In this document: positions 12,340-24,030 of the stretch, piece after piece | Layout: each line of letters opens with the position of its first letter | Position numbering within the stretch: the first letter of the stretch is position 1 | Source of the DNA: Nemertoderma westbladi | Lineage: Eukaryota; Xenacoelomorpha; Nemertodermatida; Nemertodermatidae | Length of the DNA: 64,000 nucleotides | Direction of reading: 5' to 3' | NCBI GenBank assembly: GCA_032718475.1 | Contig: JAUCBJ010001793.1 | Location: 20,227 to 84,226 of the forward strand | The notes under the pieces: generated by a model | What the model was told of the DNA's origin: nothing | Database searches by the model: none | Seen by the model: only the letters and a program-made list of their open reading frames with translations | Position numbers and translations under genes: made by a program

Positions 12340-13390
12340 ATTATAGCAAACAGTTTGGTTTTCGGAAATCGAAGGATGCGATTATCATACAGAACTGAGA
12401 ATTGAGAAAAAAAATGTGAAAAAAACTGAGAAAATGAGAATTGGCGATCAAAATTTGGCAAAGGAAATTACGTGGCTGTGGCTTTAACACTAGATCTGAG
12501 TAAGGCTTTCGATTCGTTGAACCAACATGTTATTCTACTAAAATTAAAAGAAATTGGTCTCCATTCGACTTAAATCTCCTTTGAAAGACTACCTTTGCCA
12601 ACGAAAACAAAGGGTTAAAAGCTCAACGGTAACTTCCCCAGTTGGGAACAGACGGAACGAGTAATTCCACAAGGAACACTTTTGGGGCCTCTTATGTTTG
12701 TTTCTCATTTACGGCAACGAAATTGCTGAATCTGATAACCTTAACATCATTCAACAGGCTGACGATACTCTCATCTTTGCATCAGGACAGGATTCGATCG
12801 CAGCTACTCAAAATCTATCAAATCGTTTATTAAAAATAGAAAGTAACTTTTCAAGTTTAAAAATGCAACTAAATCTCGTTAAAAAACTAAATTAATTTTA
12901 ATAACTCCACATACTAGAACAAATGAGATAGAAAAAATTAACCTGCACTCTGCACATTATAAAAAATATGAAAAGCAACCGTTAAACAGAACTCACAATT
13001 TAAATATCTAGGAATAATAATTGATAATAAAATTACTTGGAAACCTCAAATAAAATTGATTGTTGAAAAAATGACCCATGCAGTATCATCTTTAAGACGT
13101 TTAAAGGGTCAATTACCCACTAACACGAAACTAATAGTGTATAAGGTAACTGTCCTACCGCTACATAACTACTGGCTGTGAAATTATTACACCACTACAT
13201 CTGACACACGGACGGGTACAGAGAATTACTTTACGGGCTAGATAAAATTAAAAACTACTGTTTACTGAAAAAAAAAACCAGAGATGTCACCGGACAGAAT
13301 TACGCACTAAGGCAAAATTACACCACTTACAAGCACTTAAGCACTTAATATTTCTTTAAATATTATTTTGATTTGTCAGCACCATTTAAA
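12340..13390 (+). pseudogene. AT-rich reverse transcriptase relic
   Basis: Frame-shifting fragments include QFGFRKSKDA, LTLDLSKAFDSLNQHVILLKL, VIPQGTLLGPL, the active-site remnant ADDTLIFASGQDS (about 12758-12800), and FKYLGIIIDNKITWKPQI (about 12995-13060). This is Jockey/CR1-like RT from palm through thumb. Several stops and indels make it non-functional. The surrounding 12.0-14.0 kb is AT-rich with no other gene seen. Confidence 0.75.
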
Positions 13391-14069
13391 AATCTAAGTA
13401 TTGCATTCCTTAAAAATTTTAAAACGAAAAATGATAACATAAATAAATAAAATAACATTTTGTATTAAAGTACTAAAAACAAAATTAAAATTTGGATACA
13501 ACAACGTGATGGTTAGTTGTACCTAAATTTAAGTATTCGGGAAACAAAGTCATTGCAAATTAACAAATAAATTACAGAAGGAATTTTACAAAATGTATAT
13601 TATATTACATAAATAAATTACATAAATTATACACATTAATATGAAAATATACATACATGTACATATATATATGTACATATACATGTAAATTAAAACAGAT
13701 ATAAGCCGGAGACTGCTGACTAACGAGATTGGTCGAAGTTTGTGCTTTAGGTACTGTATGTCCATATTGTATATATGGTAAATTATATTAGTTGAGTACT
13801 AAACCTACTGTATGTTAATTTTAAAGTAAAAATTAAATCGTAGTTCGTGAAGCTTTATTCGCGTAATAATTAATTATATTGTATAATTTTATAAATATAT
13901 TAAAGACTTTAAATTATTTTATTGTTTTGGTTAGAATAAAGTGATTGAGACGAAAGGGATGTTGCGGATGACATAATTTTTGATTAAAATATATGTAAAT
14001 TTTCTATTAAGATACATATTTAGCCTGGCAGCCCTTCTATGTAAAGGTTACACCAGCACATGACCTACT

Positions 14070-14340
14070 ATAGGTATAGTCAGATAGGGGGGGGGGGGGG
14101 GGGGGGGGGGGGGAAACTGAACGCAATAAAAATTCATCCTTCACCAGGGGAAATTCGACGCAAATAACAGTTGATTACTCTCAAAAATAAAACTGTAACC
14201 TGTTCTATTGTGTTTAGTTTATTGTTTTGGTTAAAATAACGTGCCACTGTAACCTGCTCTTTTCCCTAAATATTAATTCGCCAAGCGCGGGTTTTGCGTC
14301 CAATCCCCCCCCCCCCCCCCCTGTCTCGGTATAGTATAGC
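14070..14340. mobile_element. MITE-like element with poly-G/poly-C inverted ends
   Basis: The left end is TATAGTCAGATA then about 24 G. The right end is about 16 C then CTGTCTCGGTATAGTATA, roughly the inverted complement. The interior carries the GTTTATTGTTTTGGTT and AACGTGCCACTGTAACCTGC blocks that recur near 17.5 kb and, in related form, near 1.55 and 39.3 kb. No coding capacity. Boundaries are approximate. Confidence 0.5.
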
Positions 14341-14799
14341 TCAGGGTGCTGCGCTACCGGTTAATGAGAGGACCCATTGACATCGACCTAATTCTTCGAG
14401 GACCTAATGACCTGCACTTTACGCTACAGAACCTAATAATGCCAGGCGCCAAGGATATATTATTGCTACCTGTGCTTAAATGCTTAATGCACCTTGATCT
14501 AATGCACTTATATACTTCTGGCCAAGTTGTTTTCTAGTTAAGAAATAATTTTTAAAAATAATTAACATGGAATATCTAATCATACTGTCTACATATCCAA
14601 TTATAACCACTCAATTAAAATTTTAGTAATAATTATTATTTTTTATCTTAAATTTCTTTTGCTTTTATCTTAAATTATCAAAATATAAAGTAATAAAATT
14701 ATTTCTTTAGATAAAAACTTGGCCAGAAGTAATGAAAAAGCATTTAAGCACTGTTGGCAATAATAGAACCTTGACATTAGGTCCTGTAGTGTACTACTA

Positions 14800-16698
14800 C
14801 TAGGTCGAGCGAACTCGGACAGAGGAAATGAGATCCTTCCAGGCTTCCCGATTCTCCATAGTTGTCGCAATTTCGTTTCTCCCAAGTTCAGTATCCCTTT
14901 CAAGTTGATCTATATATGTTATGGCAGGTCGTCCACGACTACGCTTTCCATGAGTTGGTTGCCAGAAAAGTAGATCTGGTATGACCTCGTCTTTACTTCG
15001 CCAGCAGTGCCCACTGAATCTTAATCTGCGTTCACGGAGGGGGGTTGATACAGGTGGTATTGTACCATAAAGCTCGGCGTTTGTCATGTGTTGTCTCCAG
15101 CTGATGTTTAGGGCTGCCCTTAGTAGTCTTGTGTAGCAACCATCAATTCGTTGTTCAAGTGATTTAGTCAGTGTCCAGGTCTCACCCCCGTATAAAAATA
15201 CACTTTCCACTGTGGCTCGAAAGAACTTGGTCTTCAGGTGCCTGGAGAGATCTGATTTCCAGATGGTATCCATTTTTGATAGAGCTACCCAAGCCTTTGC
15301 TTTCCTAACTTCTATGTCCTTTTTGCTACTCTCTATCCACGATCCAAGGTACTGGAAGTCATCTACCTTCCTTAGTTGATTATTATCAATGGTTGTCAAG
15401 TTTCCATCAACATTAAAGGTCATGAATTCGGTCTTGGTAGCATTTATATGCAATCCAACCTCCTTAGCAGCCCTCTCCACTTTATTTAGTAGAAGCTGTG
15501 CATCTGCTAGCGTATTAGAGAGCAGGGCGATGTCATCCGCAAAGTCGGTGTCTGTGACTGTAGTTGCCGGATATCTACTACTTCTGCGTTCTTGAAGTGT
15601 GAATCCCAGATCTTCACCCTTTGTGGCCGTCCTCATTGCGTAATCCAGCACAATTACAAATAGTAATGGTGCTAATGTGTCACCTTGCAGTACGCCAGCC
15701 AGGATTGAGAAAAACTCAGTTTCACCATCTGGTGAGAGTACCTGCGCTTCTGTGTCACAATATAACAATCCAATGCCAGCAACAATTACTTCTGGTATTC
15801 CATAAGCTCTTAGGATTTCAAGCATTTTACCTCTATGGATGGAGTCGAATGCCTTCTTGAAGTCCACAAAAGTCATGACTGCGGGGAGATTCTTTGACTT
15901 AATTCCTTCAATCAGTCTCCGTAGTGCAAGTATCTGAGCTATTGTTGATCTACTTGGTCGAAATCCGTTTTGGCTCTTACGCAGTAGTTTCTCTATGTGA
16001 GGCCTAATCCTATATAGAATCATTTTATTGTATATTTTGGCAGCTACCACAAGCAGACAGATCCCACGATAGTTTGTTGGTATGCCGAGGTCTCCTTTCT
16101 TTGGGAGGGGCTTTAGTTGACCTTTAGTCCAAATTGGTGGTGGCTTTTCCCCTTTTAACATCCGGTTGCAAACATTCAATAATGGTCTATTTAGCACTCC
16201 GGTTTTCCATACCTCCGCTGGGATTTCATCTAATCCACTCGCTTTATTATTGGACATGCTTTTAATGCTTCTTTGGAGTTCGGCAGGTGTGAAGTCCCCT
16301 GTTTCTATAGGTAGTGTCTTGTCATATATTTTCCTTGTAGGGCTGACCTCGATGTTTGGTGGCTGCCCAAGCAAGTTGCTGAAGTGATTTTTCCACTTCC
16401 CAACACGTTCTTCAGGACTATCGGCTTTGAGGCGCCCCTTTGCACAACTTTTCCGACCAGATACCTCATTTACAGTTTGCCAGGTAAGTCTTGATTGTTG
16501 CTGTATGTGAGCAGTTGTAATTGCTTCAGTTTTATCCTGTATGTACTTTTCCTGGCTGATGTTGTAGGCCAATTTAAGATCGTCCTTAGCTTTCTCAACC
16601 TTGTTAATGTTTTCGGTTGTTGGTTGTTCGGTTTTAACTTTGTAGGCTATCTTAAGATCTTCTCTCTTACAAGTAACCTCAGAGTTTTGCCATGGCAC
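14800..16698 (-). CDS. RTE-clade reverse transcriptase (5'-truncated retrotransposon)
   Basis: A 632-codon open frame. The codon at 16698 is GTG, not ATG; the frame stays open upstream to a stop near 16788 without an ATG, so the element is probably 5' truncated and its apurinic endonuclease is missing. Motifs in order: GLDEIPAEVWK, LPKKGDLGIPTNYRGICLL, NGFRPSRST, FVDFKKAFDS, AGVLQGDTLAP, the catalytic FADDIALL, FQYLGSWI, then the RTE-typical C-terminal GGETWTLT, RRLRFSGHC and GKRSRGRPAITYIDQ. All catalytic Asp residues are present, so the RT domain could be intact. It lies downstream of IRAK1BP1-like exon 2 on the same strand, possibly within that gene's next intron. Confidence 0.9.
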   Translation of the reverse strand: MPWQNSEVTCKREDLKIAYKVKTEQPTTENINKVEKAKDDLKLAYNISQEKYIQDKTEAITTAHIQQQSRLTWQTVNEVSGRKSCAKGRLKADSPEERVGKWKNHFSNLLGQPPNIEVSPTRKIYDKTLPIETGDFTPAELQRSIKSMSNNKASGLDEIPAEVWKTGVLNRPLLNVCNRMLKGEKPPPIWTKGQLKPLPKKGDLGIPTNYRGICLLVVAAKIYNKMILYRIRPHIEKLLRKSQNGFRPSRSTIAQILALRRLIEGIKSKNLPAVMTFVDFKKAFDSIHRGKMLEILRAYGIPEVIVAGIGLLYCDTEAQVLSPDGETEFFSILAGVLQGDTLAPLLFVIVLDYAMRTATKGEDLGFTLQERRSSRYPATTVTDTDFADDIALLSNTLADAQLLLNKVERAAKEVGLHINATKTEFMTFNVDGNLTTIDNNQLRKVDDFQYLGSWIESSKKDIEVRKAKAWVALSKMDTIWKSDLSRHLKTKFFRATVESVFLYGGETWTLTKSLEQRIDGCYTRLLRAALNISWRQHMTNAELYGTIPPVSTPLRERRLRFSGHCWRSKDEVIPDLLFWQPTHGKRSRGRPAITYIDQLERDTELGRNEIATTMENREAWKDLISSVRVRST

Positions 16699-17479
16699 AT
16701 ACTGTTTTCGTTTAGGTTTCTGGGGGATATGCCTCTTAGCTGATTCCTTGTGGGCTGTTATTCCTGTAGTGTAGTCCTGTGTAGTTGATCATTAAGTCCT
16801 GGTCCTGGTAGCAGTTGCGTTAAATATTTCTTCATGTTAACCGGTAACACCCTGAGCTGTTACCTTGCTACTCTACTCAGCTGCAGTCAAGGGAATTTTC
16901 GTCTGTCACACATGTAATGTTGAAAGTGGTAACTAGCCAGGTCGGTACCGGTGTCGCAACTGTACACTAAACGGTATTCACGAACACTCAATTTGAACAA
17001 TATAAAAAACATTAGTTATTTTATTATTGTTGATAATGTCCTATTCTGTTTCATAACCTTAGATTATTTCATACTTTGATAATTTAAGATAAAGGCAAAA
17101 AAAGTTAAGATAAAAAAAGTAGGCCCCAATTATAATTGAAATTTAAATTGAGTGGTTATTGATGGATATGCAGACATGATGTTAAGTTAGATAGTGCATG
17201 TGACATCCGCACGTCACCTCCGCATGCCAAGGGTGCGGATGCCAAAAATCATGCGGATAGCCCGGATGCGTCGGATATCGCCACATCCATACGAATCAAT
17301 ATGCCTTCAAGTCACAAAAAATAAGGAAAACATCATCAGTAATATAATTATTTTTGTTTTTATTTTTTTTATATAAAGTAATTATCAACAGTCAGTTAAT
17401 AAACAAATTAATGTGTCATCAAAAGTACACAACCTATGAGCCCAATGCTGTCATCATTCCGTTGATAATAAATATTAAT

Positions 17480-17860
17480 TAAAATTGCTTAATATTTTGA
17501 TTAAAAAGTAACGTGCCACTCTAACCTGCTTGTTTCCCAAAAATGATAATTTAACATTGAGACGGGATGGGATTTGCCTTGCGTCACCCCCCCCCCCCCC
17601 CCCCCCACCTTCTTATCTCCTGCAGTCACACGAAACAATCACCTGGAACTAATAATACTAATTCGTTTCTTGTTTTGGTTAGATCGAGCCCTTCTGTAAC
17701 TTGGGTTTTTAGTGAAAACTTGGTGTTCTTCAGATGGGGTAAACTGCCAAGTGAAATACAACAGCAGAAAGTATGGTATACTTCACATGGTGGTAAACAG
17801 CAACAGTTCTGGTATACTTCAATCTGTTATAAAAATGTAGGTATACTTCTGGCACCACAG
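17480..17860 (+). repeat. Fragments of dispersed MITE-like repeats
   Basis: 17500-17610 carries the AACGTGCCACTCTAACCTGC block and a poly-C run of about 20. 17660-17770 resembles 22740-22850 (TTGTTTTGGTTAGAT, CCCTTCTGTAAC, AGTGAAATACAAC). These are partial copies of the families annotated at 14.07-14.34 and 22.6-22.8 kb. No coding signal. Confidence 0.5.
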
Positions 17861-18040
17861 CACTAAATTTAAATATATCCAAACTAAAATAATAAATAGC
17901 GGTAAAAAAAACTTACATGTATTCCATATAACTCGAGGATTTCATTTACTGCACTAAATTTAAATATATCCAAACTAAAAAAATAAATAGTGGTAAAAAA
18001 AACTTACATGTATTCCATATAACTCGAGGATTTCATTTAT
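17860..18040. repeat. 91-bp tandem duplication including an exon end and splice donor
   Basis: 17860-17950 and 17951-18040 are near-identical. The unit contains the last 33 bp of IRAK1BP1-like exon 2 on the minus strand, its GTAAGT donor and about 50 bp of intron. The outer copy provides a second, apparently intact donor at about 17916 without the rest of the exon. Confidence 0.9.
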
Positions 18041-18652
18041 GTAATCGAATCGCTTGTTGACGCTTTCCTTAACTTTCTCTACGGAATCCTTCTTACTAAG
18101 GACAATGACATCCACGGTACAGGAGTCAGGGGTGAGCTGCACGTCTGCACACGCTTTAACCTGTCGTTGATAAAATATTTAATTGAAACAATAACAACAC
18201 GTTAAAATCGCACGCGAATATAGGCCTACAGCTGTACAGGCCTATAACTGTATAAGACAGAATGCAGTAAGAGAAACTATACAAGGAGATAATTACAATT
18301 CAAATTATTCCATTTGCTCCTGTCACACTCTGACCACTAACACTGCCTGACCGGTACAACCCTACAGCAGTCTTGCAGTATAACCTAATTCAGCAAATGC
18401 TGAAATGTGCTGTCAGGCAGTGTAGGGCCTAGTGTCAGAGTGTATAGTGTCAGTGAGTGTGTAAACTTGCTCGAATATTTTCGAATATTATTTTTTAAGA
18501 TTCCTGGATTCGCGCTCGCTCGGCAGCTTGGAGCACGGTCCTCAGGCTCAGCCCCTTTGTAAGAAATCAACAAACAAACAAACCTGTATTTCTTCTCGCC
18601 TTTTTGAAACTCCTACCGGTACCGGTACTTTATGTTCCGCCAGTTTCTCCAT
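18008..18652 (-). CDS. IRAK1BP1: IRAK1BP1-like SIMPL-domain protein, exons 1 and 2
   Basis: Two exons on the minus strand. Exon 1 (18652-18584, 23 codons) starts MEKLAEHK and ends REEIQ before a GTTTGT donor. Exon 2 (18160-18008, 51 codons) follows an ACAG acceptor and ends ELYGIH before a strong GTAAGT donor. Both junctions are phase 0. Together they give the start of a SIMPL/DUF541 domain: a first strand (REEIQVKACADV), the conserved turn LTPDSCTVDV, and the helix ESVNKRFDYINEIL, where the R-x-DYI pattern is typical of IRAK1BP1. In vertebrates this protein binds IRAK1 and modulates NF-kB signalling. Downstream exons were not found in the next 3-4 kb, which are filled with repeats and an RTE; the gene may continue further left or be broken. 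Confidence 0.75.
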
Positions 18653-19859
18653 TTCTGTTATTAAGTGAATTATCAGATTATACTGTTATAGGCCTACTCG
18701 AGCCAAGCCAAGGCCTACTACAGTACTCTGGCACTGCTGTGCTGCCTGATAATTAAAAAAACTGAAAAATGATACCGTGTACCGTGTATCACATGGCCTA
18801 GGTATCGGTTTGCCCGTACATTGGCTGTCTGGTACCGTACTGTTTTTCAGGAGCCCTTAATATTACTAGAATCACTATTTCCTGATTGGTTTTAAACCGG
18901 GTACCTAGCAACGCCATCAGCTGGTTTCAAAATGCCATATTAATTGCCGGTAGCAGGGGCATGGCCTAGGCAGGGGCCCTTAAAAATACTGGAGGACTAT
19001 AAACACTATTTCATGATTGAATTTAAGGGAGTTACAGAGTTATCAGGATGCAGTAAACTCTACAGTATTCAAACACTGGTCAGCCGGTACATTACATTAA
19101 GTTTGTATAACCTCAGATTGGAATTTACTTTCACTTTATTAATACAGAACCTACATACAGCCCTACAGCAACCCTTTCCTCTTGGTTCGCTTTCATTGTA
19201 CTAAAACGATGCATAATCGTCTGTACTTGTATACAGTTGTATAAATATTGTATTGTGAATTGGAAATTAAAGTGACCTTCGTCTGCAACTCTACAATGTA
19301 TGTAATGTTCTTGAATCAAAAACTTAAATACTACCGGTAGCGGTAAAATTGTTAACGCCCCCTAGCGGCCGATGCTGATGTTGTGGGTCTCTGCCCGTTT
19401 GTCCCATGTTAAATGTCTACCAAATACAGTAGTTAATAATTAATTGAGAACCATCCATGGGTCACTCAAATTCTATGAAGTGGTTCAAAAATTATTAAGC
19501 CTAGATGAAGTGATATTTAGCGACTCTTTAGCGGCGGACCATGTAAATGTACGACGCCAAAATTCTGAAAACTTTCTAAACTTTTGACATACTACTTGTG
19601 TACCACGTTTGGTATACTTTCATCAAAGAATCGTTGAGTTTACTGTGCCGTATTAGCATTCATAGATTATACGGACCGACCGACTAATCGACAGGCAGAC
19701 CGAGAAATAGACGCGAGGTTGATATTGGTACCCGTACTGTATTCTAAGCTTGCTAACTTTCGTGGCTCGCCCCACAGTGTTTGTCAATTTAACGGCTTCC
19801 TGTCAGTTCTGTCACTGGCCCTGTTGGTTCCGTATAGTGACTAGTTGTTTTAAAGCCAT

Positions 19860-21141
19860 CCAACCACCAAGGTTACGGCAGAATCGCCAGCCGATCGCCT
19901 CAATGGTTGGAAGGCCCACTTTGAAAAGCTCCTCAATAATGACAGGGTATTGCCTGATAACTTTATAGAAGCAAAAGTGTCTGAGTCTGTACTCCCAGAT
20001 ATTCCCATTGGTGATATCTCCTTTGCAGAAGTGAAGGCTGCTGCAAAGAGCATTAAGACCAATCGCGCCAGTGGAGTAGATGGTGTTCCCCTTGAGGTCT
20101 TTAAAATACTGATGTTTCGTGTTCCCCTTGAGGTTTTTAAAATACCTGAGTGTTTAAAGCTCATCTATCCCATCATAGTAGACATGTACATAACAACAAG
20201 AGTCCCACAAGAAATGAAAACAAATAAGTTGGCGCCAGTTCCCAAGAAGGGCAACCTAACACTCTATGGTCCTTTTCGGGGAATCTCATTGATCTCGATT
20301 GCTGCAAAGCTATACAATATAATTATATTAAATCGCATCAGGGATCCCATTGGGAGACAGCTCCGTGGAAATCAGAATGGGTTTCGTAAAGGTCGTGGGA
20401 CCATGGGGCCTATTTTGGCACTTAGAACATGCTGCTTCTAGTGTTGGTCTTTTTATTAACTCCAAAAAGACCAAAATTTTGACAGTTAACTTTGAAAGTC
20501 CTCAGCAAGTCTCTGACCGGATGAGCATAAGCGCAAAGGATGGTATACTTGAGCATGTTGACGACTTCTGTTACCTGGGATCATGGATCCGGAAGTCAGG
20601 TGAGGACCTTCGAATACGTAAGGGAAAGGCATGGGCAGCCTTGAATAGGCTTTTCAGGATTTGGAAGTCATAGAGAATTAATCGGAAACTAAAGCTCCGA
20701 TTATTTAGAGCAGCAGTAGTTCCAGTACTCCTCTACGGGAGTCCATGCTGGGCTCTAACTGCTGAGGACACCAAATCTCTGGATGGCACATTCACAAGAA
20801 TGCTACGCCGGGTTCATTGTGTCAAGTACAATGTACACATCTCCAAACCGACACTATATAACATTGGAGGTGTCTCATTGGTTCCCCCAAGCTTGACACT
20901 AGAACAAACTCGCCCCCGCTTTGCAGGACATTGTTTTCGCCGTGAGGACCAGCCAGTGCATAATCTTGTGCTTTGGCAGCCTCATAGAGTGAATAAGCTT
21001 GGTGGTGGACAGCCCATGACTTTCTTGAGGCGCATCTTAAAGGACACTGGCCTTGAAGATGCGGATGATCTAGCAAATGTCATGGGTTATAGGGAGTTGT
21101 GGCGGCGCAATTTTGTCGACAAGCCGGCACAGCCTTCTTAA
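19860..21141 (+). pseudogene. RTE-clade retrotransposon copy with internal deletion
   Basis: The 5' part (to about 20430) encodes VDGVPLEVFK, LAPVPKKGNL, FRGISLISIAAKLYN and NGFRKGRGT. It then jumps, in a different frame, to EHAASSVGLFINSKKTKIL and onwards to RFAGHC and a TAA at 21139-21141. The whole palm with the FADD site is missing compared with the related copy at 40.4-41.6 kb. A short direct duplication (VPLEVFKI twice, about 20085-20150) and a TAG at 20671-20673 are further lesions. The tail at 21175-21235 is a TAG/TTG trinucleotide microsatellite. Confidence 0.88.
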
Positions 21142-21600
21142 AAATGCAGCTTCAATGCAGCATGCCGATCCTAGAAATAGTAGTAGTAGAAGTAGTATGC
21201 CGATCCGATCCTAGTAGTAGTAGTAGTTGTTGTTTTAAGGGCTTCCGAAATAGTGACTCTAGTTGTTTTAAGGGCAACTGCTATTTTATCCAGCTGTTGG
21301 TGGTTGGGGTTGCCCAATAACATGAGTTTATTGATTTCTTTGTTGGTTAAGTAAATAAATTAATATGCGATTTTGAATTATTTTAGCTAGAAATTTGTGC
21401 TGTTTGTATATTTGTGAATCGCTTCCAGTTGTATCTTGTGTTATATTAAAAATAATTATAACATATTACTATTAAAACACAAATTCCCTGTTAATACCTG
21501 CCTTCATCAATCCTCTGTGCGCCTTTGGGTTGGGGTGGTGCAGATTAAGAGGGAGGTTAACCCTATCCATACCGAGGGGGGGGGGGGGGGGGGGGCTTTG

Positions 21601-21720
21601 ATTTATTAGTGTTTGGTTAAATTTCTTAAATACCGAGTTTGTGATACAGTAGAATCGCTCAATATTAATCTATATCTCATAACTGTGCCTCGTGCTGCGC
21701 GAAGACACCCACGAACGTGT
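21601..21720 (+). repeat. Dispersed repeat, copy 2
   Basis: Second copy of the sequence at 3721-3861, ending in CCACGAACGTGT. It is preceded by a poly-G run of about 18 (21578-21596). Confidence 0.55.
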
Positions 21721-21745
21721 CAGTGTTACATATTTATATATTATT

Positions 21746-21897
21746 TTTTTTTAATTTCTGCAAACTCTAAATAATTTAATTATTTTTTTTCATTTCTGTG
21801 AACTCTAAATAATTTTACTATTTTTTTATTGAATTTTTGTAAACTCTAAATAATTTAATTATTTTTTTTAATTTCTGCAAACTCTAAATAATTTTAA
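21746..21897. repeat. AT-rich tandem repeat, four units of about 40 bp
   Basis: Units contain ATTTCTGCAAACTCTAAATA followed by AATT and a T run. Four diverged copies lie between 21746 and 21897. Confidence 0.8.
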
Positions 21898-22598
21898 TAT
21901 ATGTTCCCATGCCATGTAGGCTTACTGAAGTGTTGTACCTTGTACTTTTGTAGGGTACCGGTTCGTAAACACACCTAAACACAAACACAAATCAGCCACC
22001 ATACATATCCTTCATTGCATCACCATTATTAACCGAATGCGCCCTCCCCACACCCACTTTCCCCCATAAGTAACCAATCAAAGCCAACCCCAAAATCTTG
22101 CCTATCACTACAAAGCTGGGGTTACGTTACCAATAATGGCGCCCTTTTGCAAAGGTAGTAAACGAATGATATAATGCTTTTGGCCAATGACTTTGGCTCC
22201 TAAGTTGTTTAAATTCCGTCTGCTGCCAGGTAATGCCAATAGCCCAATAACGGCCTGTAATCAGCTGCGTTTCAAATAATTTTTAACTTCCGTATACCCT
22301 ATACTTACAGTACTTTATCTTGGGAGGAATGGCATGACTCATCATAAACCTTATCTGATATTATCATTATCAAATAATACTTTATTTGCATATATTAATA
22401 GTCGTCATAAAGATTGTTGTTGTATTTTGCAGGTTATCTTTTATAACGGTTTGAAATTGTTTGTTCTTGCACAATCTTGTGCTAAGAATACTTAATTGAG
22501 TAAATTGAATGAACATTTATTACTTTTTTTTTCGGTTGAGACGTCATTCTTATGAAACTTTGCTTTAGAAAATTGAATTTTCTTTACTCTGTTTTTCG

Positions 22599-22821
22599 CC
22601 CATGTGAAGAATACCAGGATTTCACTTTTCGGTCGACTTTTTATTAGAATTTTATATATGAAGATTTTTTATTTTTTTAATTTATCTTTAGTAAGTGTTT
22701 TATAGCGCTTATTTCTGTCTTATAATAACCTGTACATATACTAATTCGTTTATTGTTTTGGTTAGATTCAGCCCTTCTGTAACCTGTGTTTTTGGTGAAA
22801 ACCTGGTAATCTTCACATGGG
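22599..22821. mobile_element. MITE with 20-bp terminal inverted repeats
   Basis: Left end CCCATGTGAAGAATACCAGG and right end CCTGGTAATCTTCACATGGG are inverted complements with one mismatch. The AT-rich interior has no ORF. A second member, inverted, lies at 50816-51074 with an 8-bp target duplication of hAT type. Similarity to other copies continues beyond the right terminus (to about 22850), so this copy may be part of a longer composite. Confidence 0.6.
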
Positions 22822-23149
22822 GGTAACTGCAAAGTGAAATATAACGGAAAAAAGGCAAAAAAAATTCACCGAAAAATGGACATCACTTTTTATTGCTTCG
22901 GATTCAGATCGCGGAACCTTGATTTTTGGAAACTACTTCAAATTTTGCATTAGATGAGATGTTTTATGAAAAAATTCAACAATTTCAAAGTTTTGGTGTT
23001 CAACAGCCTTAATTAAATAGGCTATCACTTTATGGTATGTAACTATATATTACTTAATTACTTATTATTGTACTTGACATTAATAGTGATAAGAATAGCT
23101 TTAGTGATAAGCTGCTATTTGTTACAAACCTTACCGGTAGAGGAGTAGA

Positions 23150-23960
23150 GGCGGTAGATATATCCAGCTGATCGCCTGTCTGATTGGAAGGTTCACTTTG
23201 AGAAACTGCTCAATAATGATTGAGTACCTCCTGATGATATCACAGTGCATCGAGTGTCTCCCACAGTGCTCAAAGACATCCCCACAGACAATCAGTCAGA
23301 TCCATCAATGATCTATCTATCCATCATCTTTGTGGATTTCTTCAAGTCCTCCGGTTCTATCTCCCGCACACCATATAGGCCTTAAAATGCTTAAGATGGA
23401 CTATGGGAACGAACACCGATGATATAATTGGCGCAAAGATGATGGTTCCACAACATTTGTCTCTAAAACATATGGAGATACAGACCAATTGAAGTGTCAA
23501 GAAGTGTCCATAAAGGTGACACGCTTGCACGTATTCTCTTCATTATTATGGTGGACTATGTGCTGTTAATTTATCTCGACCAACATAATATAGATGGGGG
23601 TGGACCTGGACATACAACAAGCCAGTAGAAGTGGAGGTAATTCACCATTACACTTGACGGACCTCGACTTTTCTGATTATCTGGGTTTAATATAGGAAAA
23701 CATGGGATGGTACCCAAATGCAAATACTACTCAGAGGTCTAGAACATGCAGCATCTATTTGTAAATACTACAAGGACAATAATCCTGAAGGTAAACTTGG
23801 ATTCCCTCCTGTAGGTCATCGACCATCGGTTAACACCCCCGCATACAAAAGACCTTGGCATAAGGTCTACATTAAATAAACTATTAGTGGCATGGAAATC
23901 TCAAAATCACCATCTCTGAAAAAGTGAAATTTATTCCGGCCATTAGTAAAGATTTGTCTG
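23150..23960 (+). pseudogene. Highly decayed RTE-type retrotransposon relic
   Basis: The start (GCTGATCGCC, GGAAGGTTCACTTTGAGAAA, CTCAATAATGA) matches the equivalent region of the RTE copy near 19880-19940. Later fragments carry AAAGGTGACACGCTTGCACG and a GTGGACTATGTGCT stretch corresponding to the QGDTLAP and VDYVL blocks. No frame is kept. Confidence 0.6.
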
Positions 23961-24030
23961 TAGGGTTAGGGTTCATGACTTAAACTTCAGCTTACTTAAC
24001 AAACAAGGATTGTATAATCTCGTAGGGGGT

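Noticed and set aside
13705-13750. Possible hammerhead (CTGCTGACTAACGAGATTGG then TCGAAG)
   Set aside because: The CTGANGA core is absent (CTGACTA), GAAA is GAAG, and no stem I or cleavage triplet can be placed.
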